Below are positions 25,535 to 34,920 of a stretch of 64,000 bases of DNA, one piece after another. The DNA is taken from assembly GCF_010994275.1 (NCBI RefSeq), contig NZ_WMCD01000005.1, positions 1 to 64,000 of the forward strand. Reading direction: 5' to 3'. A model generated the notes under the pieces. It was not told where the DNA came from. It ran no database searches and saw nothing but the letters and a program-made list of their open reading frames with translations. A program made the position numbers and the translations under genes. Every line of letters starts with the position of its first letter. The first letter of the stretch is position 1. Origin of the DNA: Cyclobacterium jeungdonense. Lineage in GTDB: Bacteria; Bacteroidota; Bacteroidia; Cytophagales; Cyclobacteriaceae.

Positions 25535-26917
25535 TTAGAAAGCTAAAATGGGTTTGATGGCGGCCCCTTCCTTATCCACACTTCGTGAAGTAACGGTTGC
25601 GGTCGTTCTGAAAAGCCCTTCTGTCGCTACTTCGGAGGATGGATTGAATGGGGTAACTTGAGTTAGTTCGGCACCCTGGCCGGTTAGCATCAATCCATTT
25701 TTCCCCATGGCCATCAGTTCCCCTTTCTGATCCAGGACAAATCGAAAATTGTTTCCTCCTATCCGGATGCTATAATTAATCTCGCTGGAATCGGCAAAAA
25801 ATTCAAGAGCTGAATGCTTATTTACAGGCGGGTACCTCCTGTGAAAATCGCTTTCAGTGAGGACCTTCCCATCGGCCACATGGGCAGTTTCCCAAAGCAA
25901 TTGACCGCTTGAATCAAATTTGCTGACATAAAACCCGTTGTATTTTTGGGCTTTAAACCGGAACGGATTTTTTCCAAAGGACTTTTCACCAGATAAACCG
26001 CTGATATAAAACGCTCCGCTGCGCTCATCAAGGCTAAAGCCAAAGAAGGCTCCAATTCGGTAGGCCTTTCGGGACGGACCAGGTCCAAAAGAGGAATAGT
26101 TGAAATAATTGTAATCCTTTGCCAGTACAAAATGGCGATCATTTTCATCCAGATGGAGAGAAGGGCGGATCGCTTGATTTTCAGGACTGTAATCTAGATC
26201 GAAATTTTTGATCAATTGCCCGTTGGAATCGAAACTGACTACCTGACAATGCAGTGTATTGGATTCCATGTCTGCGTCCTTCAACACCATGTATTTTTCC
26301 GTACCTACCTGTCCGGCAAAGGTCCACTGTGGGTTCCACCTGCTCTCAGGGATTTCGGGCAAACTAACCACCACCTGATCAAATCGGAAATCAGAAATCC
26401 GGAACCGATTGAGCAAAAAGTTCAGATTCGGGGTTTTACCCAACCTGAATTTATCAGGATCTTGATCTGCTGTCAAAAAATACAGATAGGCCTCATCGGC
26501 AAATACCGCATGAAGCGATTCGCCCATCAGCTTTTGCTGGTCTTCAAAAGACAGGCTACGAAGCAACTTTCCATCGTGCATGTGATAAATGAAAGCTGTA
26601 CCCGGGCCTTTGAGGGAGGGGGAAATTTCCACCACAAAAACCTGCTCCCCGTTGGGAGATGCCAACAGCTCTGTTTGTCCGTTTGCGGAATGTGACGGGA
26701 GGGATATCTCCCATCGTTTCTGCCCGGATTCATCGAAGTGAAGGACGGTAAATTGCCTTTTTTGACTTTTAAATCCTTCCAAAATACCTTCTTTTCCCAA
26801 GTCCAAAACCTGACGCTCAACTGCTGGCTCATTTACCAGGCAAGCATTTTGCCGGGCAATTAGTCCGGTGAAGCTAATCAAAAGAAAAATCAACGTAAAA
26901 ATCACCACTCCCCTCAT
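25535..26917 (-). CDS. Secreted propeller-like protein of unknown function
   Basis: A 460-residue protein with a signal peptide (VVIFTLIFLLISFTGLIA). The mature chain has repeated strand blocks with D/G-rich turns (FTVLHFDESGQKRWEISLPS, QVFVVEISPSLKGPGTAFIY, CQVVSFDSNGQLIKNFDLDY, FYVSKFDSSGQLLWETAHV), a pattern of beta-propellers. No catalytic motif or named family was recognised. It converges with the DUF1501 gene of set B with 47 bases between the stops. It may be an outer-surface or periplasmic binding protein. Confidence 0.65.
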   Translation of the reverse strand: MRGVVIFTLIFLLISFTGLIARQNACLVNEPAVERQVLDLGKEGILEGFKSQKRQFTVLHFDESGQKRWEISLPSHSANGQTELLASPNGEQVFVVEISPSLKGPGTAFIYHMHDGKLLRSLSFEDQQKLMGESLHAVFADEAYLYFLTADQDPDKFRLGKTPNLNFLLNRFRISDFRFDQVVVSLPEIPESRWNPQWTFAGQVGTEKYMVLKDADMESNTLHCQVVSFDSNGQLIKNFDLDYSPENQAIRPSLHLDENDRHFVLAKDYNYFNYSSFGPGPSRKAYRIGAFFGFSLDERSGAFYISGLSGEKSFGKNPFRFKAQKYNGFYVSKFDSSGQLLWETAHVADGKVLTESDFHRRYPPVNKHSALEFFADSSEINYSIRIGGNNFRFVLDQKGELMAMGKNGLMLTGQGAELTQVTPFNPSSEVATEGLFRTTATVTSRSVDKEGAAIKPILAF

Positions 26918-26957
26918 AATGCACTAGTTTAAAAGTTGCTATTTGCTGTTTATAATT

Positions 26958-26989
26958 CAAATTACATAATTATTAATGTGAATTACAAA
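26958..26989 (-). promoter_or_regulatory. Candidate promoter of the propeller-like gene
   Basis: On the minus strand: TTTG (26986-26989), 21 bases, then TAATTTG (26958-26964), one base short of TAnnTTTG. It lies about 41 bases before the ATG at 26917. No gene is seen in the 288-base divergent gap 26918-27205. Confidence 0.3.
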
Positions 26990-27205
26990 TTATTAGCTGT
27001 TAAAAATTAAAGTGTCTGGAAAAAATCCACCATAAGCGGGATGTTGGTTAGATTTAAAAGGATGATTAATGAAAACATTACCGGTCAATTCTAGGTTTTT
27101 ACTCTAAAATGGAATTTCTATATTACTTATTTTAGTTATTTTTATCCAAAACCCTTTTATCTCTAGCAATTAATCAGTCAATCGTCTAAAGCGTCAAATC
27201 ATAAA

Positions 27206-29359
27206 ATGTCTGAAAAACGACTAAGAAAGACTTTACGGCTGTTCGATGTGTATGCCATAAGTACAGGAGCCATGTTCAGCTCGGGTTTCTTTTTATTGCC
27301 CGGGCTTGCTGCAGCCATGACGGGTCCTTCGGTGGTATTGGCCTATCTGGTGGCTGGTGCCATGATGTATCCTACCATGCTTAGCGTAGCTGAATTGGCC
27401 ACTGCCATGCCGCGAGCTGGGGGTGCTTATTATTTCATTGACCGAAGTTTAGGACCCTTGTTTGGAACTATTGGTGGCATCGGATCGTGGTTTGCTTTGA
27501 TATTTAAAAGTGCTTTCGCGCTGATAGGAATGGGAGCTTACGTGTCAATTTTTATAGATGTGCCCATTACACCTGTTGCCATAGGATTGACCCTAACCTT
27601 CGGATTTACCAATATTATTGGTTCAAAAGAGGCCGGTTGGTTACAAAAAGTGTTGGTTGCTACGCTAGTGATAATCCTTACCTTTTATACGGTTCAAGGT
27701 TTGGCAAAAGTATTTCAATTCGATTTTTTCAACCATCTCAGGGAAGAATACGATGTTTTTTTTCTTGATGGAACCAGGGGATTTTTTGGTTCCATAGGCC
27801 TCGTCTTTGTTTCTTATGCAGGCCTGACCAAAGTGGCAAGCGTGGCGGAGGAAGTTCACAATCCGGATAAAAATATTCCATTAGCCATGTTTCTATCATT
27901 GGCTACCGCAACCATTATCTATGTGGTGGGCGTTTTTATCATGGTATCGTTGCTTGACAAGGAGGTGTTTTTTTCGGATTTGACACCCGTCGCTACTGCA
28001 GGAGAAGTATTCATGACATGGCTGCCAGGAAAAACCGGATTGATTCTGGTGGTTATTGCAGCCATTGCGGCTTTTGCTTCTACTGCCAATGCAGGTATCA
28101 TGTCAGCGGCCAGGTATCCACTGGGCATGGCCCGAGACCAGTTGATTCCTGCCTATTTTGGGAAGTTGGGGAAGTTTCAAACTCCCTTTTATGCTACACT
28201 GGCCACTACAGCATTGATGGTCTTCCTGTTATTGGTTTTTAATGTAGAATCGGTTGCCAAAATTGCGAGTACCTTCCAGCTCCTGTTATTTGGGTTGCTA
28301 AATATCTGTGTCATCGTCATGCGCGAAAGCGAACTAAAAGGCTATGACCCCGGTTTCAGGTCGCCCTATTATCCCTGGGTGCAACTTACGGGCTTACTTT
28401 TTTCGGTGTTTTTAATCATTGAAATGGGTTTTTTATCGCTGATTTTTACCTTTTTGATTATCGGCGCCAGTATTTTCTGGTATTTCAGTTATGCGAAGGA
28501 TAAGGTCAAACGAGAGGGAGCCATGTTTCATGTATACAGCAAATTGGGCCAACGGCGTTACGATGGATTGGAAATGGAGCTTTGGTCCATGATGAAGGAA
28601 AAAGGATTGAGAGCGGAAGACCCCTATGAAAAAGTGATAAGCCGGGCATTAATAATGGATACCAATGCCGACAAGGTTAATTACGAGCAGTTGCTTGAAA
28701 CAGTGTCCAGTCATTTTGCCACAAAGACCGGTTTGCGAAAAAAACAGTTATTGAAAGCTTTTAGAGACGAAAATGAGGAGGGATTAATTGCCATTGGGAA
28801 AACCACTGCATTAAAACACATCCGGTTTGAGGAAGAGTTGGAATCGGAAGTAGCCATCGCTCGCTTCAAGGAGGGCTTACCTGTTAAGTTTGAGTTTTTT
28901 GAATTGTTTAAAGCAAAGAAAAGAAACTGGAGCAAAAAATTGCATGCCGTGCTGTTTCTCATAAGCTCCAAAAAACATTCCGGCCAACACCTGCGGATGC
29001 TTGCTCACCTGGCAGAAATCCTGGACAATGAAAATTTCCCCAAACGATGGTTGGAAGCTGCGGATGAGAGCGAGTTGCGTCAGATCCTGCTCAGAGACGA
29101 ACGGTTTATCAACCTACTTCTCGAAACCGGAAAACCCTCAGGCGTACTTATAGGAAAAATGATTCAGGATTTGAAACTTCCCGAGAAATCACTGATCACG
29201 GTGATCAAAAGGGAAGGAAAGATCATATTCCCTCACGGAAATTCGGTGCTTAAAGAAAGAGATGAACTGTCAATCATAGGAGAAAAGCAGGAAATTGATG
29301 AAATTCGCAGCTTGTACGAAGCCGCTACCCGGACGACCAACGAAAAGAGATCCGAGTAG
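27206..29359 (+). CDS. Amino-acid permease fused to PTS EIIA-like and RCK_C domains
   Basis: A 717-residue fusion. Residues about 10-430 are an APC-superfamily permease with twelve helices (FDVYAISTGAMFSSGFFLLP, AELATAMPRAGGAYYFIDRS). Residues about 480-620 resemble a PTS EIIA type 2 domain (fructose/nitrogen type): RDENEEGLIAIGKTTALKHI places His538 where the phosphorylated histidine lies, and LFLISSKKHSGQHLRMLAHLAEIL is the family's second block. About residues 630-705 are an RCK_C (TrkA-C) domain (KSLITVIKREGKIIFPHG, LKERDELSIIG). RCK_C domains bind small ligands and gate transport. The gene is monocistronic. The substrate is probably an amino acid or organic cation; the cytoplasmic domains suggest control by phosphorylation or ligand. 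Confidence 0.85.
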   Translation: MSEKRLRKTLRLFDVYAISTGAMFSSGFFLLPGLAAAMTGPSVVLAYLVAGAMMYPTMLSVAELATAMPRAGGAYYFIDRSLGPLFGTIGGIGSWFALIFKSAFALIGMGAYVSIFIDVPITPVAIGLTLTFGFTNIIGSKEAGWLQKVLVATLVIILTFYTVQGLAKVFQFDFFNHLREEYDVFFLDGTRGFFGSIGLVFVSYAGLTKVASVAEEVHNPDKNIPLAMFLSLATATIIYVVGVFIMVSLLDKEVFFSDLTPVATAGEVFMTWLPGKTGLILVVIAAIAAFASTANAGIMSAARYPLGMARDQLIPAYFGKLGKFQTPFYATLATTALMVFLLLVFNVESVAKIASTFQLLLFGLLNICVIVMRESELKGYDPGFRSPYYPWVQLTGLLFSVFLIIEMGFLSLIFTFLIIGASIFWYFSYAKDKVKREGAMFHVYSKLGQRRYDGLEMELWSMMKEKGLRAEDPYEKVISRALIMDTNADKVNYEQLLETVSSHFATKTGLRKKQLLKAFRDENEEGLIAIGKTTALKHIRFEEELESEVAIARFKEGLPVKFEFFELFKAKKRNWSKKLHAVLFLISSKKHSGQHLRMLAHLAEILDNENFPKRWLEAADESELRQILLRDERFINLLLETGKPSGVLIGKMIQDLKLPEKSLITVIKREGKIIFPHGNSVLKERDELSIIGEKQEIDEIRSLYEAATRTTNEKRSE

Positions 29360-29392
29360 TGGCCCTTTTTATCCATCTGCAGGAAAGCTTTT

Positions 29393-30565
29393 ATGAATCT
29401 ATTGAAGGACAAATCCAGCAATAGCTGGCTTATATTGGGCATTTTGCTGGTGTCTTTTAATCTTCGCCCCTCCATTACGGCTGTGGGCCCACTCATTCCC
29501 TTTATTCGGGAGGACATGAACTTATCCAATGGCCTGGCTGGTTTTCTAACGACATTACCACTGCTTACTTTTGCTACCTTTTCTTTGTTTTCGGCGGCCA
29601 TCGGCAACCGCCTAGGCAAGGCGAAAGCGATTTTTTTGGGTTTGCTAATCCTGGGAACGGGATCGGTACTCCGGGTTTCGGCAGGACCTTTTGCCTTGTA
29701 CCTGGGCACGGCACTGACTGGAATTGGCATCGTCATCTGCAATGTGCTGCTGATTCCCCTTGTAAAATCACGGATGCCTTCCAATACAGGAAAAGTAATG
29801 GGCATGTTCAGTACGGGTATGTCTTTACTGGCAGCAATTGCGACCGCAGTGAGTGTTCCCCTGGCCCAAGGTCTTGGTTGGGGCTGGAGAGGGTCCTTGC
29901 TATTCTGGACATCCTTTCTCTTTTTAGCACTGCTGGTTTGGTGGCCGCAATTGGCCTTTTCCCCGAAACCGCAAAAGCAAATCGAAAAAACGGGTATATC
30001 CGTCTGGCGCTCGCGCTTGGCATGGCAGGTAACCTTGTTTATGGGGGTCCAATCCCTGTTGTTTTTTACCCTGATTACCTGGTTACCCGACATGATGATC
30101 GACAAAGGGCTAAGCGCCACCCATGCGGGTCTTATGGCATCCATGATGCAGGTGGTGGGGTTGCTGGGGACGTTATTTGCCCCGGTAGTTGCTAGCCGTT
30201 TCCGGCAGCAATCCGGCATTGCCGTTTCCATTGGGGCGATTTATCTGCTGGGATTCAGCACCTTGTTTTCACCAACCATCTGGCTGAACGTATTGGGCAT
30301 CGCTGTGGTGGGACTGGGAATGGGAGCGAGCATCAGCCTGGCCTACCTCCTGATCGCCCTGCGGACGAAAAATGACCGCTACACCGCAGGACTATCCGGG
30401 ATGGCGCAATCTGCCGGGTATTTTCTAGCTGCCTTTGGCCCCATGCTTTTCGGAATGGCATTTGACCGATGGCAGGATTGGGACATGCTGGTCTACCTGA
30501 TGCTGGCTTCTTCCCTCTTTTTCACTGGCTTCGGGTATTTAGCAGGAAGAAACCGAACAGTATAA
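29393..30565 (+). CDS. MFS transporter, CynX/NimT type
   Basis: A 390-residue twelve-helix MFS protein. The start NLRPSITAVGPLIPFIREDM is the mark of the CynX/NimT (cyanate / nitroimidazole resistance) group, followed by LFSAAIGNRLGKAKA in the position of the helix 2-3 loop and a second-half repeat (LFAPVVASRFRQQSG). The ATG at 29393 lies 33 bases after the permease gene, so the two may be co-transcribed. Substrate unknown. The strand opposite has a long open frame, which is a shadow of this gene. Confidence 0.88.
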   Translation: MNLLKDKSSNSWLILGILLVSFNLRPSITAVGPLIPFIREDMNLSNGLAGFLTTLPLLTFATFSLFSAAIGNRLGKAKAIFLGLLILGTGSVLRVSAGPFALYLGTALTGIGIVICNVLLIPLVKSRMPSNTGKVMGMFSTGMSLLAAIATAVSVPLAQGLGWGWRGSLLFWTSFLFLALLVWWPQLAFSPKPQKQIEKTGISVWRSRLAWQVTLFMGVQSLLFFTLITWLPDMMIDKGLSATHAGLMASMMQVVGLLGTLFAPVVASRFRQQSGIAVSIGAIYLLGFSTLFSPTIWLNVLGIAVVGLGMGASISLAYLLIALRTKNDRYTAGLSGMAQSAGYFLAAFGPMLFGMAFDRWQDWDMLVYLMLASSLFFTGFGYLAGRNRTV

Positions 30566-30588
30566 TACACCATCCCCCCAGCAGATCC

Positions 30589-30622
30589 TTTACAAATTAT
30601 CCCCATATTTTCCGTACGTTTG
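30589..30622 (+). promoter_or_regulatory. Candidate promoter before the DUF2179 gene
   Basis: TACGTTTG at 30615-30622 is a perfect -7 box; TTTA at 30589-30592 stands 22 bases upstream as a weak -33 box. The ATG follows 25 bases later at 30648. Confidence 0.4.
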
Positions 30623-30647
30623 TGTTTTCGAACCATACAGTTATTTC

Positions 30648-31250
30648 ATGCAGGAATTATTAGAATCCCTGGGCATTTCCCAATCGCTTTTTGACTACCT
30701 GGTTATGCCCTTGTTTATCTTTTTTGCCCGGGTAGTAGATGTTTCGATCAATACGCTGCGCATCATGTTTGTATTGAACGGCAAGAAAACAGTAGCTCCT
30801 GTGCTGGGATTCTTTGAAGCACTGATTTGGCTAATCGCTATCGGACAGATTTTTCAAAACATCAACAATCCGCTTTCTTACATAGCCTATGCTGGCGGTT
30901 ATGCCATGGGTACGTATGTAGGCATGGTCATTGAAGAACGTCTTGCACTGGGCAGGGTATTGGTAAGGATCATTACTCCCGAACCCCTGCCTGAACTGGT
31001 AGAATTTATGAAAGAAAAAGAATACCGCTTTACCTCTGTCGGTGCAGAAGGCCGTTTTGGTAAAGTCATACTTATGTTTACCGTCATCAAAAGAGAACGT
31101 TTGAAAGAATTTATCGGCAAGCTCAGGGAAAGCAATGAGAAGGCTTTTTACACCATTGAGAGTGTCAAAAGGGTTTCAGAAGACGAGGTCAACGTCATGG
31201 AAGACCGGCCCCGATTCACTACCCGCCTTCGAAATCTTATCCGAAAATAG
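30648..31250 (+). CDS. DUF5698/DUF2179 membrane protein (UPF0316 family)
   Basis: A 200-residue protein of the UPF0316/YebE-like family. The N-terminal half holds three membrane helices (VMPLFIFFARVVDVSINTLR, PVLGFFEALIWLIAIGQIF, YIAYAGGYAMGTYVGMVIE). The C-terminal half is a cytoplasmic DUF2179 domain (EYRFTSVGAEGRFGKVILMF, then IVSVKR-like FYTIESVKRVSE). Similar domains act as small sensor or regulatory modules, but the role of this family is not established. It ends 2 bases from the stop of the converging mtgA gene. Confidence 0.88.
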   Translation: MQELLESLGISQSLFDYLVMPLFIFFARVVDVSINTLRIMFVLNGKKTVAPVLGFFEALIWLIAIGQIFQNINNPLSYIAYAGGYAMGTYVGMVIEERLALGRVLVRIITPEPLPELVEFMKEKEYRFTSVGAEGRFGKVILMFTVIKRERLKEFIGKLRESNEKAFYTIESVKRVSEDEVNVMEDRPRFTTRLRNLIRK

Positions 31251-31252
31251 GG

Positions 31253-31942
31253 CTACTCTTTTTTCAGCGGAAGCTCCCCTAAGTTCCGCATGTTTCGCAG
31301 AATCCATGCCTGTCTTTGCCGAATGTAAGAAGTGGGTTGATCGGGTCTCCAGCGCAAGGGATTGGGCAACACAGCCGCTATTAGTGCAGCTTCCTGCCTG
31401 CTAAGATCTGCTGCCGCTTTACCAAAATAAAACTGAGAGGCTGCTTCCGCTCCATAGATTCCGTCTCCCATTTCAATGACATTCAGATACACTTCCATGA
31501 CTCTTTCCTTAGACCAAAAAAACTCTATCAAAAAGGTTAAATAGGCCTCCATCCCTTTTCGAAGTAGGTTTCTTCCAGGCCATAGAAAAACGTTTTTAGC
31601 GGTTTGATTACTAATGGTACTTCCGCCTCTGATCCTTTTCCCTTCCCTGTTCTCCTCCAGGGCACTTTCGATTGCCTCCCAATCAAACCCCCCATGATCC
31701 AAAAATTTCTGGTCTTCAGAAGCAATGACTGCACGGTACAAATTAGGAGAGATGGCTTCTATTCGCACCCAATCCTTTTGAAATCGAAAGTCCCTATCAT
31801 CGTCCAGAACCTGCTCCACAGCCCGGATCCCCATCAAAGGAGTAAAAAGAACTGGTAATATACCCAGTGCGATTACTGCCATGATGGAAAATAAGAACAG
31901 CCCAAGGAATATCCTGGCCAACCAAACAAAGGTTTTTTTCAC
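31253..31942 (-). CDS. mtgA: Monofunctional biosynthetic peptidoglycan transglycosylase
   Basis: A 229-residue GT51 glycosyltransferase that polymerises lipid II into glycan strands at the inner membrane. One N-terminal transmembrane helix (LFLFSIMAVIALGILPVLF) anchors it. Catalytic motifs of the family are present: ASEDQKFLDHGGFDW with the essential Glu, RGGSTISNQTAKNVFLW, and VMEVYLNVIEMGDGIYGAEA. No transpeptidase domain follows. The start is GTG at 31940-31942 (MKKTFVW); no suitable ATG lies near it. Convergent with the DUF2179 gene. Confidence 0.93.
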   Translation of the reverse strand: MKKTFVWLARIFLGLFLFSIMAVIALGILPVLFTPLMGIRAVEQVLDDDRDFRFQKDWVRIEAISPNLYRAVIASEDQKFLDHGGFDWEAIESALEENREGKRIRGGSTISNQTAKNVFLWPGRNLLRKGMEAYLTFLIEFFWSKERVMEVYLNVIEMGDGIYGAEAASQFYFGKAAADLSRQEAALIAAVLPNPLRWRPDQPTSYIRQRQAWILRNMRNLGELPLKKE

Positions 31943-31954
31943 AAACGAATTATT

Positions 31955-32000
31955 TCGATAAATAAACCCATCACCCTATCCAAAGCGGACAGGGGATGGG
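31955..32000 (-). terminator. Terminator after hflX
   Basis: On the minus strand CCCATCCCCT (32000-31991) pairs with AGGGTGATGGG (31977-31967), one bulged base, 13-base loop, followed by TTTATTTAT. It lies about 100 bases after the hflX stop and before mtgA. Confidence 0.5.
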
Positions 32001-32100
32001 CGTTGGCTAACTAAAAGGGTTTGAGTCTCGTATTGGTAACGTATATGGAAATCAATCTAATAACCAGTGTCTGAAAGAATTCCGATTACGAATGAACTCA

Positions 32101-33366
32101 TCAATCTTCTACACTGTATTGGGACAAATCCAGAACTTCGTCCTCCAGGTAATGCGGGTAAATCTTTAGATGTATTTTCTTTACCTCCGCGGTAACCACT
32201 TTTCGAAATCCTTCAATGTTGGTCCCATTTCCGGCTGCCATAAAGACAGGGCTGATGGAGGATTTCTTTGCATAACTCTCCTCAAGCTTCTCAAAATCGA
32301 TAAAATTAGCTTCTTCTACTTCGTGCGCGGACATCAACATCAGTTCTTCCTCAGAAGGCATTTTTGGAGCCACATCGATTTTATTAAACACCATGATCAC
32401 AGGCTTGTCACCCGCACCCATTTCGTTTAAGGTTTGATTGACCACCGTAATCTGATCCTCAAAATTAGGATGCGAAAGATCCACCACGTGTATGAGTAAG
32501 TCTGCCTCTTCAATCTCTGCCAGCGTGGATTTAAAGGATTCAATCAGGTGAGTAGGCAGCTTACGGATAAACCCAACCGTATCGGAAATCAGAAAAGGGA
32601 TGTTTTCAAGGACCACCTTCCTCACGGTTGAATCCACCGTTGCAAAAAGCTTGTTCTCGGCTAGAATATTTGCTTTGGTAAGCAGGTTCATCAGCGTACT
32701 TTTTCCCACATTGGTATACCCAACCAAAGCTACCCGTACAATGCCCTTTCGGCCTTTGCGCTGGGTATGTCCTTGTTTCTCGATTTTCTTTAGCTTTTCT
32801 TTTAGCAAATCAATTTTTTGCCGGATGTCTCGCTTATCCGTTTCGATTTCCTTTTCTCCAGCACCACCCCTGGTGGCCGTTCCTCCACGCTGTCTTTCCA
32901 GGTGCGTCCACATTCGGGTCAGCCTGGGCAATAAGTACTGGTATCGTGCCAGCTCCACCTGCGTTTTTGCCTGCGCTGTCTGCGCCCTGCTTAAGAAAAT
33001 ATCAAGAATCAACATGGAGCGGTCATATACCTTAATCTTGAGTTCGTTCTCCAATATTTTCACCTGTGAAGGGCTGAGATCCTCGTCAAAAATCGCCATA
33101 TCGACGGAAAAGTATTCGATATAAGTCTTGATTTCCTCCAATTTACCGGAACCAACAAAGGTTCTGGCATCCGGTTTATCCATTCGCTGGGTAAACCGAT
33201 GTATGGATTTTGCACCCAGCGTTTCTGTCAGGAAGGCCAATTCGTCCAGGTGCTCCTGCACTACTTGTTCTGTTTCCTGCTGATGGATTAGCGCAATCAA
33301 AACTGCCGTCTCCTCTTTTGGGGCAGTATCTACCAATTTAGCAATTTTTCTGCTGTATTTACTCAT
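32101..33366 (-). CDS. hflX: GTPase HflX
   Basis: A 421-residue ribosome-associated GTPase that splits stalled 70S ribosomes under stress. The N-terminal glycine-rich HflX domain (KSIHRFTQRMDKPDARTFVG, then LSPSQVKILENEL) and the helical linker with RGGTATRGGAGEKEIETD precede the G domain: P-loop GYTNVGKSTL, switch II DTVGFIRKLP, and VFNKID for guanine recognition. The C-terminal 90 residues are typical of longer Bacteroidota forms. Divergent from rfbC over a 224-base gap. Confidence 0.95.
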   Translation of the reverse strand: MSKYSRKIAKLVDTAPKEETAVLIALIHQQETEQVVQEHLDELAFLTETLGAKSIHRFTQRMDKPDARTFVGSGKLEEIKTYIEYFSVDMAIFDEDLSPSQVKILENELKIKVYDRSMLILDIFLSRAQTAQAKTQVELARYQYLLPRLTRMWTHLERQRGGTATRGGAGEKEIETDKRDIRQKIDLLKEKLKKIEKQGHTQRKGRKGIVRVALVGYTNVGKSTLMNLLTKANILAENKLFATVDSTVRKVVLENIPFLISDTVGFIRKLPTHLIESFKSTLAEIEEADLLIHVVDLSHPNFEDQITVVNQTLNEMGAGDKPVIMVFNKIDVAPKMPSEEELMLMSAHEVEEANFIDFEKLEESYAKKSSISPVFMAAGNGTNIEGFRKVVTAEVKKIHLKIYPHYLEDEVLDLSQYSVED

Positions 33367-33590
33367 TCAAAGGTTTGTTCAAACTATCATTCAATTGTCC
33401 GAAGATTTATAACGTAGTTTCGCAGCAATAGATTCCTGATGGGATGAATTTGTACGTTGCGAATTGCTCTTGCAATCAATTTTTGATTTCTTATCCGGAA
33501 ACCCCAGGCAAAATTCATCCACAAGTACTGCGTTTTCAATACATATTTACCAAATTGCACCGTTTTAGTCATTAATAAACAAAAAGAGGC

Positions 33591-34142
33591 ATGGAAATCA
33601 AAAAGACAGCAATCCAGGACGTTTTTGAAATCTACCCAAAAATTTTCGAAGATGCAAGGGGCTATTTTTTAGAAAGTTACCGGGAGGACTTGTTTCAAAA
33701 ACACGGAATGAACACCCGTTGGGTGCAAGACAATCAGTCCTACTCACAGGCTGGAATCGTGCGCGGACTCCACTTTCAGACCGGAATGCATTCCCAGGCC
33801 AAGTTAGTAAGGGTCATCAGCGGAAAGGTGCTGGATGTGTGCGTAGATCTTCGCAAAGGATCACCTACTTTTGGTGAATACCATTCGGTGATTCTGGACG
33901 AAGCACTTCAGAACATGCTCTACGTTCCTACCGGTTTTGCTCATGGTTTTGCCGTGATAAAAGATGCAGTTTTTACCTATAAGTGCTCCAACGTTTATCA
34001 CAAAGAAAGTGAGGGGGGAATTATTTGGAATGATAAGCAGTTAAGCATTGATTGGGGAGTGGATAATCCGCTCCTATCCGAAAAGGACCAATCCTGGCCT
34101 GATCTGAAAAAATTCGAAGAATTAAGCAGAGGAGGACTTTAA
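33591..34142 (+). CDS. rfbC: dTDP-4-dehydrorhamnose 3,5-epimerase
   Basis: A 183-residue cupin-fold epimerase that converts dTDP-4-keto-6-deoxy-glucose to dTDP-4-keto-rhamnose for surface polysaccharides. Family features: FEDARGYFLESYREDLF, VRGLHFQTGMHSQAKLVRV with the catalytic His, VLDVCVDLRKGSPTFGEY and YVPTGFAHGF. An AAAGAGG just before the ATG may serve as ribosome binding site. No rfbA, rfbB or rfbD is adjacent, so the pathway is completed elsewhere. It overlaps the CpsB-type gene by one base (TAATG). Confidence 0.93.
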   Translation: MEIKKTAIQDVFEIYPKIFEDARGYFLESYREDLFQKHGMNTRWVQDNQSYSQAGIVRGLHFQTGMHSQAKLVRVISGKVLDVCVDLRKGSPTFGEYHSVILDEALQNMLYVPTGFAHGFAVIKDAVFTYKCSNVYHKESEGGIIWNDKQLSIDWGVDNPLLSEKDQSWPDLKKFEELSRGGL

Positions 34143-34897
34143 TGTCTATATTCGATTTATTCACTAAACAAAGAACATCATCCGAAAAGCAGGCGCTGGA
34201 TCTTAGTTGGCTCCAGGCCGATATGCACAGTCACTTGATTCCAGGAATTGATGATGGCTCGCAATCAATGGAAGAGTCCGTACTATTGGTAAAGCGGCTG
34301 GCCTCCTACGGATTGAAAAAACTCATCATTACCCCGCATATCATGAGTGAGTTTTTTAGAAATACGCCTGAGACTATCCAAAGCGGGCTTAGGAAATTGA
34401 AAAGAGCCGTTGGAGAAGCCGGAATTACAATTGAGCTGGAAGCAGCAGCGGAATATTATTTGGATGAGATCTTTTTTGAAAAGGTAGAAAAGAACGAACC
34501 GCTACTTAGCTTTGGAAAAAACAAAATGGTGCTGGTAGAGACCGGGTTTATGAGTAAGCCCCACATTCTGCTGGAAACCTTTTTCCAAATGGAAATGGCC
34601 GGATACCAACCGGTATTTGCCCACCCCGAAAGGTACATCTACCTGCACCAGGAAAGCAGTACACTTGAGGGCCTGGCAGACCGCAACATCCCTTTTCAGT
34701 TAAACCTGCTTTCACTTACCGGCTATTATTCTAAAGGAGTAAAGAAATTTGCCGAAAAGTTAATCGATCGGGAGCTGGTAAAACTTGCCGGAACGGACTG
34801 TCACAACGAAAAATACCTGGATGCGTTGGAAAAGTTACCACAGGAAAAGTATTTTAACAAATTGCAGGATATGGACCTTTGGAATAAAAATTTGTAA
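34142..34897 (+). CDS. CpsB/CapC-type tyrosine-protein phosphatase (PHP family)
   Basis: A 251-residue PHP-fold metal-dependent phosphatase of the CpsB/YwqE group, which dephosphorylates tyrosine kinases that control capsule and exopolysaccharide length. Metal ligands are visible in ADMHSHLIPGIDDGSQ, TPHIM, HPERY and AGTDCHN. It is translationally coupled to rfbC (one-base overlap), which fits surface-polysaccharide control; the cognate kinase is not in the window. Confidence 0.88.
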   Translation: MSIFDLFTKQRTSSEKQALDLSWLQADMHSHLIPGIDDGSQSMEESVLLVKRLASYGLKKLIITPHIMSEFFRNTPETIQSGLRKLKRAVGEAGITIELEAAAEYYLDEIFFEKVEKNEPLLSFGKNKMVLVETGFMSKPHILLETFFQMEMAGYQPVFAHPERYIYLHQESSTLEGLADRNIPFQLNLLSLTGYYSKGVKKFAEKLIDRELVKLAGTDCHNEKYLDALEKLPQEKYFNKLQDMDLWNKNL

Positions 34898-34920
34898 GCA
34901 CCGCTCATGATGCTAAAGTT

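Noticed and set aside
29233-30231. 332-codon minus-strand frame
   Set aside because: Lies wholly opposite the CynX-type MFS gene, whose protein is recognisable; the opposite frame is a composition shadow.
33387-33572. 61-codon minus-strand frame in the hflX-rfbC gap
   Set aside because: No family, no conserved look, and it contains small imperfect repeats typical of spacer DNA.
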